Positions 43,692 through 53,358 are shown, numbered from the stretch's first letter. The stretch: DNA of 64,000 bases from Erythrobacter sp. (GCA_002695185.1 NZOF01000007.1:1-64000), one strand, 5' to 3'. Translations and numbers: made by a program. Notes: generated by a model not told the origin, from the sequence alone.

Positions 43692-45805
43692 TGCGCCGCC
43701 TTCCGCAAGCGAAGCGAGTTTCCGACCACAAGAATCGACGAAAGCGACATGGCGAGCGCAGCGACCAGCGGCGTTACAAGCCCGGCGACTGCCAGCGGAA
43801 CCGCGAGGACATTATAACCAATCGCCAACACGAAATTCTGCCGGACCACCCGCATTGTCCGCCGCGCCGCCCTCACAGCCGCCGGGACCGCAGCCAGAGA
43901 ATCTCCCAGAAAGACAAGATCCGCCGCGCTCTGCCCGACATCCGACGCCGAGGAGGGGGCGATCGACACGTGCGCGGCATTGAGCGCGGGACCGTCGTTG
44001 AGGCCATCGCCCAGCATCAGCACCCGACGTCCAGCTGACGAGAGCGATGTGATCGCCTCAAGCTTACCTTCCGGGTCGCGCTCACCGCGCCCGGCGATGC
44101 GAAGCCGCGCGGCAAGGCGCTGCACGCGCCGGTCATGGTCACCCGAGACGATGGTGGGCTCAAGGCCCAGCGCCTGCAGGCGGCATACCGCCGTCTCGGC
44201 GTCCGGACGCAGTGCGTCCTCGAAGCGCAGCAGCCGTATGGCTCCATCCCCCAGGCGAAACGCGGTGGTGAGCGCATGATAGCCGGTTCGCCCGTCGAGG
44301 GGCTGGTCACCGGCCTCGTCGATGCGACCCAGCATGGCGCGCCCACCTTCGGCAAGACCGGCGATACCGACGCCTGGCAGCTCTTCGATATCCATCACCT
44401 CGGCGGCATCGACCCCGTCCAGTGCCGTCGCCAGGGCTCGGGCCAGCGGATGGCGGCTCGCGCGCGCGAGGGCAAGCGCGACTGGCGCTTCCGTCCTCGA
44501 CAATCCGCCATCGTCAATCAGCCGGGGCCGTCCGAGAGTCAGCGTACCGGTCTTGTCGAGCAGCGCGATATCGGCTTCGGCCAATCGCTCGAGCGCGGCG
44601 CCGTCGCGGATGAGCACGCCGCGGCGCATCAGCGACCCTGCCGCGACGACCTGGGCCACAGGCACTGCAAGGCCCAGCGCGCAAGGGCAAGTAATGATGA
44701 GAACCGCGACCGCGATCAGCACCGCCTGGTGCAAGCCCGCACCGGCGACCAGCCAGCCGACGAACGACAGCGCCGCAAGAAGGTGGACCGCCGGCGCATA
44801 GAAGCGCGCCGCACGGTCGGCGAGCCGAATGTAGCGGGACTTGGCTCCACTCGCCGCTTCCATCAGCCGGGCAATGCCGGCAATCGCCGTCGCCTCGCCC
44901 GCCTTCGTGACCTTGACGGTGAGCGGCGCGCCGAGATTGATCGTCCCTGCGAGCACCGCATCGCCTAGGGACACGTCCTCGGCTGCGCTTTCGCCGGTGA
45001 CGAGCGCGCGGTCGACGTTCGACGTTCCCGATAGAACCACGCCATCGGCGGCGAAGACTTCGCCGGCCGCGACAAGCAAGGTCATGCCGGGCGCGATCTC
45101 ATCCGCATCGCGCCACGCGCTCGTGCCGTCCTTGGCGAGGACAAGCCCGCGCGGCGCTCTCTGCCTTTGCAGGGCGGCGACACCGTCCTCGGCGCGAACG
45201 CGCATGACGCTGTCGAGAAATCGGCCGGCAAGAAGGAAGAACAGCAGCATGACCGCGCCATCGAAATAGGCGTGGGGTCCGCCGATGATGGTTTCGTAGA
45301 GGCTCACTGCGCAGGCGAGGGTCACGCCGATGCTGATCGGCACGTCCATGTTCGTGCGGCCATGGCGGAGCGCCGCCCACGCGCTGCGGAAAAACGGGCG
45401 GCCGGCATAGACGACGGTCGGCAGGGCGATCAGCGCCGACAGCCAGTGGAAAAGCTCGCGCGTCGCGCCTTCCGCCCCCGACCAGATGCTGACCGACAGG
45501 AGCATGATGTTCATCGCCGAGAAGCCGGCGACGCCGAGCGCCAGGCCCAGCTGTCGGCTCTCGGGCGCGCTGCGCGTTTCCTCGTCGCCGAGAAGGCGCT
45601 CGGCCGGAAAGCCGATGCGGCCAATGATGTCGCGCAGCCGCTCTTCGTCGAGCGCATCCGAGTGGGCGACCGCGACTCGGCGCTTGGTGAAGTTGACGCG
45701 GGCGCTGATAACGCCGTCCGTGCGCGCGAGACCTCCCTCGAGCTTGGCGATGCAGCCCGCGCAATGCAGCCCCGGCACGCTGAACGTGCTGGTGAGCGCG
45801 GTCAC
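43688..45805 (-). CDS. ccoI: CcoI/FixI, copper-exporting P1B-type ATPase for cbb3 assembly
   Basis: A 705-aa P1B ATPase. An N-terminal heavy-metal domain carries C15-AG-C18, and eight membrane helices follow. The transmembrane metal motif is CPC (in LIITCPCALGLAVPVA), phosphorylation motif DKTGT, and hinge GDGLNDGPAL. The type is FixI/CcoI/CopA2: slow Cu(I) export into the periplasm for oxidase loading. The GTG 45805 start overlaps ccoH by 4 nt; a longer frame reaching 46360 lies over ccoH and is not used. Confidence 0.9.
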   Translation of the reverse strand: MTALTSTFSVPGLHCAGCIAKLEGGLARTDGVISARVNFTKRRVAVAHSDALDEERLRDIIGRIGFPAERLLGDEETRSAPESRQLGLALGVAGFSAMNIMLLSVSIWSGAEGATRELFHWLSALIALPTVVYAGRPFFRSAWAALRHGRTNMDVPISIGVTLACAVSLYETIIGGPHAYFDGAVMLLFFLLAGRFLDSVMRVRAEDGVAALQRQRAPRGLVLAKDGTSAWRDADEIAPGMTLLVAAGEVFAADGVVLSGTSNVDRALVTGESAAEDVSLGDAVLAGTINLGAPLTVKVTKAGEATAIAGIARLMEAASGAKSRYIRLADRAARFYAPAVHLLAALSFVGWLVAGAGLHQAVLIAVAVLIITCPCALGLAVPVAQVVAAGSLMRRGVLIRDGAALERLAEADIALLDKTGTLTLGRPRLIDDGGLSRTEAPVALALARASRHPLARALATALDGVDAAEVMDIEELPGVGIAGLAEGGRAMLGRIDEAGDQPLDGRTGYHALTTAFRLGDGAIRLLRFEDALRPDAETAVCRLQALGLEPTIVSGDHDRRVQRLAARLRIAGRGERDPEGKLEAITSLSSAGRRVLMLGDGLNDGPALNAAHVSIAPSSASDVGQSAADLVFLGDSLAAVPAAVRAARRTMRVVRQNFVLAIGYNVLAVPLAVAGLVTPLVAALAMSLSSILVVGNSLRLRKAAQ

Positions 45806-46245
45806 GCCGCGACGTCCCGCAGATAGCGGGCCTGATTGCCCCCGCTCCGCAGCTCGACCCGGAGCTGCCACCGGCCGGGCGGCAGCGGCTCGGTCGAGCG
45901 CCAATGCCCCGCTGCGATCTTCTCGAAGCGCAGCTGCCGGTCGGGCGCGCGGCCGAGCGGGTGATGGGCGAGAGCAGTCACCACGCCATTGTGCGGCGAA
46001 GCGGTGACCTCCACCCGCCGGGACGCGGACAACTTCAGATCGAGCGACCAGCCGAGCGCCTCCTGCGCGCGCGCTTCGGCCAGCCACCCGTTGAAGCGCT
46101 GGCTGGCCACATAGGAGTTGTCGACCACGGTGCCGCCGAAAGTGGACACCGCATACCGCGCCATGATGAAATTGACCGCGATGATCGTGCCGAACATGCC
46201 GAGCATGACGATGAGCATATGCCGGCCGGTGAACTCCCGCTTCAT
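45802..46245 (-). CDS. ccoH: CcoH/FixH, cbb3 oxidase assembly protein
   Basis: A 147-aa protein with one N-terminal membrane helix (about 8-30, REFTGRHMLIVMLGMFGTIIAVNF, the FixH signature). The periplasmic domain contains YVASQRFNGWLAEARAQEALGW and the late GRWQLRVEL. It overlaps ccoG (ATGA) and ccoI (GTGA). Confidence 0.9.
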   Translation of the reverse strand: MKREFTGRHMLIVMLGMFGTIIAVNFIMARYAVSTFGGTVVDNSYVASQRFNGWLAEARAQEALGWSLDLKLSASRRVEVTASPHNGVVTALAHHPLGRAPDRQLRFEKIAAGHWRSTEPLPPGRWQLRVELRSGGNQARYLRDVAA

Positions 46246-47783
46246 CGGTCGCCCTCCGGTCCTTCGAACACGGTCGTTTCCCGATCGCTCGCGCCCGCCG
46301 GCTCGTTCGCGCGAATGGCGAAGGCGAACTCATGGCGCGGGCGGGCCGGTGCGGCGACATAGACCCGCGTCTTGCGCGCCTGGTCGGGACCGATCGCGAT
46401 CGTAAGGCTCTGCGCGGCAGCGGCGCGGGACTGCGCGTCGGTCCAGATCCGCGCGTCGGCCAGACCCTCGGTCGTCAGCCTGATCGTCCGCGGCCGCGTC
46501 TCCATGTTGCGGATGTTGATGGTATAGGCGTTGCGGACCATGCCGTCGGACAGCTGAACCCATATCGGATTGCGTTCCTGCCGGATGCTGAGATCGAGCC
46601 GGGTGCGCGAACCCAGGGTGAACAGCAGCGCCAGACCGATCGCACCCCAGAGAGTGAAGTAGGCGAGCGTGCGCGGCCGAAGCAGCCGCTTGAGCGGCGG
46701 CTCGGGCTCGCCGCCGTTGCCCGCGATGAGCTCGTCAGCAACGGTCGAATAGCCGATCAGCTTCTTGGGCCGGCCGATCTTTTCCATGATGTCGTCGCAG
46801 GCGTCGATGCACAGCCCGCAGGTGATGCAGCCGATCTGGGGGCCGTTGCGGATGTCGATGCCGGTCGGGCAGACCGCGACGCAGGCGTTGCAGTCGATGC
46901 AGTCGCCGATGACTCGCGGATTGTTGTCGGGGTTTGAAGCGAGCGCGACGAGCGACGGCAGCCCGTACTGCGCCTGGGCGCCAAGCTCGCCATCGGGCTG
47001 ATGAACCGCGGGACCAGCGCGCTTGATGCCGTGGGTGCGCGGCTCGCCCCGCCATGCCTTGTAGGTGACAGCCAGCGACTTCTCGTCGAGCATCGCGCCC
47101 TGGATCCGCGGCCACGGACAGCCATAGATACAGAACTGCTCGCGCATCAGGCCGCCAAGGACATAGGTGGTCGCGGTCAGGAGCCCGATGGTGAACCAGG
47201 CCTGGTAAGGCGCCTCGAGCGTCCAGAGCTGTTGGGCCAAGGTCGGCGCGTCGGCGAAATAGAAAATCCAGGCGCCGCCAGTCGCCACCGCGATCAATAA
47301 CCAGATCGCATGCTTGGTCACGCGCTTGCCGATCTTCGCCGGTCCCCAGGGCGCCTTCTCGAGGCGCAGCTGTGCATTGCGATCACCCTCGATGGCGCGT
47401 TCGACGTGCTGAAACAGATCGGTCCAGACCGTCTGGGGGCAGGCATAGCCGCACCAGGCGCGGCCGACCGCCGAAGTGACGAGGAACAGGCCGATCCCCG
47501 CCATGATCAGCAGGCCGGCGACATAATAGAATTCGTGGGGCCAGATTTCGATCGAGAACATGTAAAAGCGGCGATTGGCGATGTCGATCAGCACCGCCTG
47601 ATCTGGCGCATAGGGTCCGCGATCCCAGCGCAGCCATGGCGTCACATAGTAGATCGTCAGCGTGACGGCCATGACCAGCCACTTGAAGCGCCGGAATGGG
47701 CCGTCGATCGCCTTGGGAAAGACCTTCTTGCGCTTCTCGAAGAACTGCTGCTTCGGGCCGGTCAGATCGTCAGGGCTGGACAT
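46242..47783 (-). CDS. ccoG: CcoG/FixG, cbb3 assembly ferredoxin-like membrane protein
   Basis: A 513-aa protein with several membrane helices and a polyferredoxin domain: two [4Fe-4S] clusters from CIDCNACVAVCPTG and CITCGLCIDACD. A further CGYACPQTVW and FCIYGCPWPR flank them, and a C-terminal Ig-like FixG domain follows. CcoG reduces Cu(II) to Cu(I) for oxidase assembly. The loop between GEPRTHG and GDCIDC is about 40 residues, longer than I expect for the family. ATG 47783 overlaps ccoP by 14 nt. Confidence 0.9.
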   Translation of the reverse strand: MSSPDDLTGPKQQFFEKRKKVFPKAIDGPFRRFKWLVMAVTLTIYYVTPWLRWDRGPYAPDQAVLIDIANRRFYMFSIEIWPHEFYYVAGLLIMAGIGLFLVTSAVGRAWCGYACPQTVWTDLFQHVERAIEGDRNAQLRLEKAPWGPAKIGKRVTKHAIWLLIAVATGGAWIFYFADAPTLAQQLWTLEAPYQAWFTIGLLTATTYVLGGLMREQFCIYGCPWPRIQGAMLDEKSLAVTYKAWRGEPRTHGIKRAGPAVHQPDGELGAQAQYGLPSLVALASNPDNNPRVIGDCIDCNACVAVCPTGIDIRNGPQIGCITCGLCIDACDDIMEKIGRPKKLIGYSTVADELIAGNGGEPEPPLKRLLRPRTLAYFTLWGAIGLALLFTLGSRTRLDLSIRQERNPIWVQLSDGMVRNAYTINIRNMETRPRTIRLTTEGLADARIWTDAQSRAAAAQSLTIAIGPDQARKTRVYVAAPARPRHEFAFAIRANEPAGASDRETTVFEGPEGDR

Positions 47784-48729
47784 TGCTCTTGGCCGGTTGG
47801 ACAGCCGCCGGCGAGGCCGTGGCTTGCGGTGCTGTCGGGGCGGGCGGGGTGGGAAGGAAATCTTCGCCGCCACCCAGGGAATGGACATAGGCCGCCAGCA
47901 TCTTCAGCGTGACAGGGTCCAGCCGTGCGCCCCAGGCCGGCATCACGCCATAGCGCGAGTTCGTGACTGTCCGGGCGATCGTTTCACGGTCACCGCCATA
48001 CATCCAGATGGCGTCGGTAAGATTGGGCGCGCCTACCTTGCGGTCACCCGTTCCGGTCGGGCCATGACAGACCGCGCAATTGTCGGCGAACAGCTTGCCG
48101 CCGCGCTGCGCGGCGGCGCTCGCCTTCTCCTGGCGCGAGATCACCCGCACGAAGCTGACAACGTCCTCAACCTGCTCGGGCGTCAGGATGCCATCACGGC
48201 CGAAAGCCGGCATTTGCGACATGCGGGTCTCGTCGTGCCCGGGCTGACGAATACCATGGACGAGCGTCGTGTGGATTTGTTTGATGTCGCCGCCCCACAG
48301 CCAGTCGTCGTCGTTGAGGTTGGGATAACCCGGGCTGCCGGCAGCGCCCGAGCCGTGGCACTGGACGCAGTGCACCTTGAAGGCGGCGCGGCCGCCCTCC
48401 ACGGCGGCCTGCATCAGCCGCGAATCATCCTGGAGGCGCTCGATGGGGATCTGCGAGAGCGCCAGCTGCAACGGGGCCTTGCGGACGCGCTCGGCCTCCT
48501 CCTCGCCTTCGAGCTGCGCCCGGCTCGACCAGCCGAGAAGGCCTTGGGTAGCTGAATTGACGAGCGGCCATGCGGGGTAGAGCACCGTATAGGCGATGCC
48601 CCAGATGATCGTCGCATAGAGCGTCCACAGCCACCAGCGCGGCATCGGCGTGTCGAGCTCTTCGATCCCGTCCCACTCGTGTCCGACAGTCGGCGTGCCG
48701 GTCGCGTCGTCGATCCGTTGTTCAGCCAT
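47770..48729 (-). CDS. ccoP: CcoP, diheme cytochrome c subunit of cbb3 oxidase
   Basis: A 319-aa protein with one N-terminal membrane helix (about 30-52). Two cytochrome c domains carry CVQCH (121-125) and a second CAVCH near residue 223, each with a downstream Met ligand (RMSQMPAFG, YGVMPAWG). A Pro/Ala-rich C-terminal tail follows. It feeds electrons to CcoO/CcoN. Two ATGs (48732, 48729) follow GGAGG; the second is spaced better. It overlaps ccoQ and ccoG. Confidence 0.95.
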   Translation of the reverse strand: MAEQRIDDATGTPTVGHEWDGIEELDTPMPRWWLWTLYATIIWGIAYTVLYPAWPLVNSATQGLLGWSSRAQLEGEEEAERVRKAPLQLALSQIPIERLQDDSRLMQAAVEGGRAAFKVHCVQCHGSGAAGSPGYPNLNDDDWLWGGDIKQIHTTLVHGIRQPGHDETRMSQMPAFGRDGILTPEQVEDVVSFVRVISRQEKASAAAQRGGKLFADNCAVCHGPTGTGDRKVGAPNLTDAIWMYGGDRETIARTVTNSRYGVMPAWGARLDPVTLKMLAAYVHSLGGGEDFLPTPPAPTAPQATASPAAVQPAKSNVQP

Positions 48730-48877
48730 CATCTTCCTCCAGGATCGAGCGGGCGGCACGCTCGTTTGCAGCGCGCGAGCCCTTGCGAAAGGTCCAGCCG
48801 GTCAGCACCAGAAACACGATGCCCATCAGCACCAGGCCCCAGCTGTCGGCGAAATGACGCAGCGCGTCGTAGTTCAT
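48722..48877 (-). CDS. ccoQ: CcoQ, small cbb3 oxidase subunit
   Basis: A 51-aa protein with one membrane helix (about 12-30, [19 protein letters not shown]), a basic stretch ([13 protein letters not shown]) and an acidic end. This is the CcoQ/FixQ layout. It overlaps ccoO by 4 nt (ATGA) and ccoP by 8 nt. It stabilises the oxidase. Confidence 0.9.
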   Translation of the reverse strand: MNYDALRHFADSWGLVLMGIVFLVLTGWTFRKGSRAANERAARSILEEDDG

Positions 48878-49611
48878 CGGCGCTGCTCCTGCGCCGCCGC
48901 GGCGTTGGTATCCACCAGCGTGCCCAGCATCTGCAGATAGGCGACAAGCGCGTCCATCTCGGTCAGCCGCGAGGGGTCTCCGTCGAAATCGCGGACCTGC
49001 GACTTGGGATAGCGCTTGGCCAGCTCCGCGGCGTCTCCATCGGGCTCGGCCTGCAGCTTGAGATCGGCCTCGGCCGCTTCGATCATCTCCTTGGAATAGG
49101 GAACACCCACCTTGCCGAGCGCGCCGAGCTTGCCCGCGATGGTCTTCGCGTCGAGTTCGGTGTCGGCGAGGAAGGCATAGGACGGCATGATCGATTCCGG
49201 CACGACCGACCGGGGATCCTTCATATGCTGGACATGCCATTCGTCGGAGTACCGGCCGCCCACCCGGGCAAGATCCGGCCCGGTGCGCTTCGAGCCCCAT
49301 TGGAACGGATGGTCATACATCGATTCCGCCGCGAGGCTGTAGTGACCATAGCGCTCGACCTCGTCCCGGAAGGGGCGGATCATCTGGCTGTGGCAGGAGT
49401 AGCATCCCTCGCGCACGTAGATGTCGCGCCCCGCCTGCTCGAGCGGCGTATAGGGGCGCACACCCTCGACCTTCTCGACCGTCGAGTCGATCCAGAATAG
49501 CGGCGCGATCTCGACGATGCCGCCGATCGCGACGACGATGAAGGCGAAGATGCCGAGTAGCGTGACGTTGCGCTCCAGCTTCTTGTGCTGGGTGGCGAGC
49601 TGCGATGACAT
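48874..49611 (-). CDS. ccoO: CcoO, monohaem cytochrome c subunit of cbb3 oxidase
   Basis: A 245-aa protein with one N-terminal helix (about 15-37) and the haem c site CYSCH (C70-C73-H74) in [15 protein letters not shown]. The [24 protein letters not shown] and MPSYAFL blocks are typical of CcoO. It lies 13 bp downstream of ccoN. Confidence 0.95.
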   Translation of the reverse strand: MSSQLATQHKKLERNVTLLGIFAFIVVAIGGIVEIAPLFWIDSTVEKVEGVRPYTPLEQAGRDIYVREGCYSCHSQMIRPFRDEVERYGHYSLAAESMYDHPFQWGSKRTGPDLARVGGRYSDEWHVQHMKDPRSVVPESIMPSYAFLADTELDAKTIAGKLGALGKVGVPYSKEMIEAAEADLKLQAEPDGDAAELAKRYPKSQVRDFDGDPSRLTEMDALVAYLQMLGTLVDTNAAAAQEQRR

Positions 49612-49624
49612 GAACAGGTCCCCC

Positions 49625-51286
49625 TTATTCGGCCGGTGCCGCGGCCGGGACGATCGGCCGGTCGGCAGCAGGGTTATAGCTCGCGGTCGATAGCGGCGCC
49701 TCGTCGCGCAGGCGGCCGATGATCGTCATCCACACGTTGAAGACCATGATCAGCGCACCGGTGAGATAGAGGAGCCCGCCCAGCACCCGGATCGCGTAGT
49801 AGGGCTTCATGGCCGCGACGATCTCGGCAAAGGCGTAGACCAGATAGCCGTCCGAGCCATATTCGCGGGCCATCAGACCCTGGGTGATCCCGGCGACCCA
49901 GAGCGCGGCCGCGTAAAGCACGATGCCGAGCGTCGCGAGCCAGAAGTGCCAGTTGATCATGCGCAGCGAGTAGAGCCGGCTGCGGCCCCAGAGGCGCGGC
50001 GTCAGATAGTAGATGGCCGCGAAGGTGATCATGCCGTTCCAGCCGAGCGCGCCGGAATGCACATGCCCGATCGTCCACTCCGTATAGTGCGACAGCGAAT
50101 TGACCGCCTTGATCGACAGCATCGGCCCTTCGAAGGTCGCCATGCCGTAGAAGGCGAGCGCGAAGACCATCATGCGGATGATCGGGTCGGTGCGGATCTT
50201 GTCCCAGGCGCCGTTGAGCGTCATCAACCCGTTGATCATGCCGCCCCAGCTCGGCATCCACAGCACCACCGAGAACACCATGCCGAGCGTCTGCGCCCAG
50301 TCGGGCAGGGCCGTGTAGTGGAGATGGTGCGGACCCGCCCAGATGTAGAGGAAGATCAGCGACCAGAAGTGGATGATCGAGAGACGATAGGAATAGATCG
50401 GTCGCTCGGCCTGCTTGGGCACGAAATAGTACATCATTGCGAGGAAGCCGGCGGTCAGGAAGAATCCGACGGCATTATGCCCATACCACCATTGGGTCAG
50501 CGCATCCTGGACACCCGCGAAGGCCGAATAGCTTTTCGAACCGAACAGGCTCGCGGGCATCGCCAGGTTGTTGACGATGTGCAGCATGGCGATGGTGATG
50601 ATGAAGGACAGATAGAACCAGTTCGCGACGTAGATGTGCGGCTCGCTGCGCTTGACCAGCGTGCCGACGAAAACGGCGAAATAGGCGACCCAGACGATGG
50701 TCAGCCACAGGTCGATATACCACTCGGGTTCGGCATATTCGCGGCTTGCGGTGACGCCCATCAGATAACCGGTGGCGGCGAGGACAATGAACAGCTGGTA
50801 ACCCCAGAACACCAGCCGCGCGAGCGCGGGAAAGGCGAGGCGAGCGCGGCAGGTGCGCTGGACGACATAGAAGCTGGTCGCGATGAGCGCGTTCCCGCCG
50901 AAGGCGAAGATCACGGCCGAGGTGTGCAGCGGCCGCAGCCGCCCGAAGCTGAACCATGGCTCGAAGTTCAGCATCGGGAAGACCATCTGGGTGGCGATGA
51001 CTACGCCCACCAGGAAGCCGGCGACACCCCAGAACAACGTCGCGATCACGCCCAGGCGGATAAGATCATCGTCATAGCGGGTGACGTCGGGCATCGTGGC
51101 CGGCTTGAACCCCGAAAGCACCTGGAAGTCGGCCTTCACCATCGTGACCCAGGCGACCAGCAGCGCGGCCGCGCAGATGATCGCCATATGCACGGCAAAG
51201 CCCTGGTCCAGCGCGAGTGCGCTCGCGAACAGCGCAAGCAGCGCGACCACGAACCAGGCGCCCACCTTGAAGAGAAGTTCGTCCAT
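49625..51286 (-). CDS. ccoN: CcoN, catalytic subunit of cbb3-type cytochrome c oxidase
   Basis: A 553-aa protein with about 14 membrane helices. The haem b and Cu(B)-binding histidines are in [57 protein letters not shown] and [17 protein letters not shown]. The catalytic Tyr lies in the helix with [13 protein letters not shown]. It is the high-affinity, proton-pumping terminal oxidase for microaerobic respiration. GAGGACATT precedes ATG 51286. It heads the ccoNOQPGHIS operon. Confidence 0.95.
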   Translation of the reverse strand: MDELLFKVGAWFVVALLALFASALALDQGFAVHMAIICAAALLVAWVTMVKADFQVLSGFKPATMPDVTRYDDDLIRLGVIATLFWGVAGFLVGVVIATQMVFPMLNFEPWFSFGRLRPLHTSAVIFAFGGNALIATSFYVVQRTCRARLAFPALARLVFWGYQLFIVLAATGYLMGVTASREYAEPEWYIDLWLTIVWVAYFAVFVGTLVKRSEPHIYVANWFYLSFIITIAMLHIVNNLAMPASLFGSKSYSAFAGVQDALTQWWYGHNAVGFFLTAGFLAMMYYFVPKQAERPIYSYRLSIIHFWSLIFLYIWAGPHHLHYTALPDWAQTLGMVFSVVLWMPSWGGMINGLMTLNGAWDKIRTDPIIRMMVFALAFYGMATFEGPMLSIKAVNSLSHYTEWTIGHVHSGALGWNGMITFAAIYYLTPRLWGRSRLYSLRMINWHFWLATLGIVLYAAALWVAGITQGLMAREYGSDGYLVYAFAEIVAAMKPYYAIRVLGGLLYLTGALIMVFNVWMTIIGRLRDEAPLSTASYNPAADRPIVPAAAPAE

Positions 51287-51317
51287 AATGTCCTCGCCGT
51301 CCTTGTCTCGGGTCGCC

Positions 51318-51617
51318 TCAGGGGTGCGCCGCGTAGGGGTCTGTCTGTGTCTCGGAAGACCCGATCGTGCGGGTCGCGACAAGCGCGAAAAGGCCGAGCG
51401 CGCCGGCGGTCGCGAGCAGATTGATCACCAGCACGAGGCGCACCGTGCCGCGGCGCGCCGAGGGCCTGCGCTTGGGTCCCGGCGCAATCTCGTTGCGGGG
51501 TGTGTCGCTGAGTCGCGCGACATCGCGCGCGCGAAGCAGCAACCAGACGCCGCTCGCGACCGCCACGATACCGAAGAGCGCGATAATCGCCCCCCACATT
51601 CCGATCGGCAGGCTCAT
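51318..51617 (-). CDS. Hypothetical two-helix membrane protein upstream of ccoN (99 aa)
   Basis: The protein has two hydrophobic helices (about 7-27 and 60-82) separated by a basic, Pro-rich loop ([28 protein letters not shown]), and an acidic end. No family is recognised. It ends 31 bp before ccoN on the same strand, so it is probably first in the cco transcript. Confidence 0.55.
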   Translation of the reverse strand: MSLPIGMWGAIIALFGIVAVASGVWLLLRARDVARLSDTPRNEIAPGPKRRPSARRGTVRLVLVINLLATAGALGLFALVATRTIGSSETQTDPYAAHP

Positions 51618-51944
51618 GACCAAGGCTCCTTTGCCAGCGTTGCGGGTTCCCGCCCCCCGCCAGGTAACCCGGGATACGACTCCATCGACCGCGAGGTCCC
51701 CAGCAGTGCAGCCATGCCTGCGCGCGGCGACATTAATGTTGCGCGGACATCCGGAACTGGCGGCTGGAACATCTTGGACCCTCATCAGCCCGCGCGGACA
51801 ACATTGCCTGCGCAGTATCGCGTTTCAGGGCCCCTCCCGAGCACCGCCGGTGATGGGCGCACGAATGCGGCAGCAAGCGACCGTTTCTTGTTCCCAGTCG
51901 TCTCGAGCGCCCGGCGGGCTCTAGCGGGAGTGGAGCCGGCAGAC

Positions 51945-51958
51945 TTGTTTCAAATCAA
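51945..51958. promoter_or_regulatory. FNR/FixK-like box
   Basis: TTGTTTCAAATCAA matches TTGAT-N4-ATCAA at 9 of 10 defined positions. It lies 328 bp upstream of the 99-aa/cco transcript and 239 bp upstream of ompW, so which promoter it serves is unclear. Confidence 0.4.
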
Positions 51959-52090
51959 TATGACTCGAAGAAGTTTTAAATCAACACTTCCGTTCAAGCA
52001 GTTGCCCTTTTGCGTCATGTGGCGTTCGCGGCTCGCCTAATCGCCTCATCGCGCCGACACTCGTATCCGTAATTTCCCCAAGGTCACAAC

Positions 52091-52104
52091 TTGCGCGTGA
52101 TCAA
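52091..52104 (+). promoter_or_regulatory. FNR/FixK-like box at the ompW promoter
   Basis: TTGCGCGTGATCAA matches TTGAT-N4-ATCAA at 8 of 10 positions with a perfect right half-site. A CATAAG sequence at 52127-52132 could be the -10 element, placing the box centre close to -41.5, the class II activator position. Confidence 0.5.
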
Positions 52105-52196
52105 AACGCAGCGCCGGCACGAGGCGCATAAGCCCCAACGTGCCGCAAGCTCCTTGTCCGCGCAGGGCGGACACTGCGGCACTGCCATGAGGGACC

Positions 52197-52868
52197 ATGC
52201 GCATTCTATCGATACTTACCGCCATTGCGACCGCTACCGCGATGACCACGCCCGCGCTCGCCGAGGAGGACGGCCGCTGGCAAGTGAAACTGCTCGGCAC
52301 CGGCGTCCTGCCCAGCGGCAAGATCGACGAGGTCAGGACCGACCAGATCGGGCTGCCGGCAGGCAGCCAGACCAGGGCGAACGACAATGTCGTGCCGACA
52401 CTGGCCGTCGAATACTATGCGACGCCCCGGATCTCGATCGAGACGATCTGCTGCCTGACCCAGCATCACGTGAACGGCGCGGGCCCGATCGCAGGCGCGC
52501 GCATCGTCGATCATGTGCTCATCCTCCCGGCTACGGTGACGCTGAAGTACCATCTCAACGCGGGACCGATCCGGCCCTATGTCGGCGTCGGACCGAGCCT
52601 GTTCCTGATCTTCGGCGAGAAGCCTGGTGCGGGCGCGAGGGCGCTCGGCGCGGCCAAGGCGCGGATGAACAACGAGCTCGGCGTCGCGCTGCAGGGCGGC
52701 GTCGATATCCCGATCGGCGGGAATGGTCTGGGGCTCAGTCTTGACGCCAAGAAGTACTTCATCGGCACGACACTGCACGTCGAGAACGCTGCCGGCACCG
52801 AGGTGCTGACGACCAAGCACAAACTCGATCCATGGGTCGTGAGCGGCGGCGTCTACATGCGCTTCTGA
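52197..52868 (+). CDS. ompW: OmpW-family outer-membrane beta-barrel protein
   Basis: A 223-aa protein with a signal peptide (about 1-22, cleavage after ALA) and the OmpW eight-stranded barrel pattern. WQVKLLGTGVLP is at the start; VVPTLAVEYYATPRISIETICCLTQHHV, LPATVTLKYHLNAGPIRPYVGVGPSLFLIF and a C-terminal Phe (GGVYMRF) for Bam-dependent insertion follow. OmpW forms a hydrophobic channel and is oxygen-regulated in enterobacteria; an FNR-like box precedes it here. GAGGGACC precedes the ATG. Confidence 0.9.
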   Translation: MRILSILTAIATATAMTTPALAEEDGRWQVKLLGTGVLPSGKIDEVRTDQIGLPAGSQTRANDNVVPTLAVEYYATPRISIETICCLTQHHVNGAGPIAGARIVDHVLILPATVTLKYHLNAGPIRPYVGVGPSLFLIFGEKPGAGARALGAAKARMNNELGVALQGGVDIPIGGNGLGLSLDAKKYFIGTTLHVENAAGTEVLTTKHKLDPWVVSGGVYMRF

Positions 52869-52911
52869 GGCGGTGGCCACTGCTGTATGGCGGCTTGCCA
52901 GCTAGACTCTG

Positions 52912-52931
52912 CCCCGCTTGGCAAAGCGGGG
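52912..52931. terminator. Hairpin downstream of ompW
   Basis: CCCCGCTT and AAGCGGGG form an 8-bp stem with a 4-nt loop, 44 bp after the ompW stop. There is no T-run, so it may not be a factor-independent terminator, but it could stabilise the message end. Confidence 0.4.
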
Positions 52932-52971
52932 GAGAATGACGAACCTGGATGATCCGGCTGTTCTCCTAGTC

Positions 52972-53351
52972 CCGCCGATAACAGGATCGAGCTTGCCGTT
53001 GCGCGCCGCCTTGGTGAGGTCGTGCGCAAAACTGTCGAGCGCGTCATACCGATCCTCCGCTGACGCCGTGGCGGCTGTTTGCCCATCGCACGGCGTTGAT
53101 CGCATGATTGCCGAGATCCGCCGTTTGCTGCCGCTACCTGAGACGCGCGCAGTCTGGCGAGGCCGCGCCGGTTTTCCGGTGCGGCCGCAGCATCGCCGCC
53201 GCGGCGCAAATGAGGCCGCTTGCCATCCCCTCGCTTGTCCTCAAGCAGCGCTTGGAGGTTATATTTGGAGCTGATGATTCGGCCGAATTGCGACGATTTG
53301 GGCCGAGTGGAGGAAGCTCTCGGCGCGATAGGTGAACTTTTCGAGGTTCAT
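52972..53351 (-). pseudogene. clpB: Decayed clpB remnant
   Basis: From ATG 53351 the minus strand reads MNLEKFTYRAESFLHSAQIVAI and then loses the frame; the next frame reads LQALLEDKRG and EGMASGLICAA. These match the N-terminal domain of the disaggregase ClpB (MNLEKFT-x-RA, ALLEDEEGMASGLI). Further on, EDRYDALDSFAHDLTKAARNGKLDPVIG matches the start of the first ATPase domain, after which homology ends. So the remnant has frameshifts, an internal deletion, and loses all Walker motifs. It points to a former heat-shock locus. Confidence 0.75.
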
Positions 53352-53358
53352 AGGTTAG

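Larger units (their letters stand above)
51618..52196. promoter_or_regulatory. Divergent promoter region of the cco operon and ompW
   Basis: This 579-bp region has no convincing gene. It separates the leftward oxidase operon from the rightward ompW gene. It contains two FNR/FixK-like sites (51945-51958 and 52091-52104, listed separately) and a 10-bp palindrome ACATTAATGT at 51728-51737. Confidence 0.5.

Noticed and set aside
49946..51424. Long plus-strand frame opposite ccoN
   Set aside because: Antisense shadow of ccoN; composition is highly charged with no domain.
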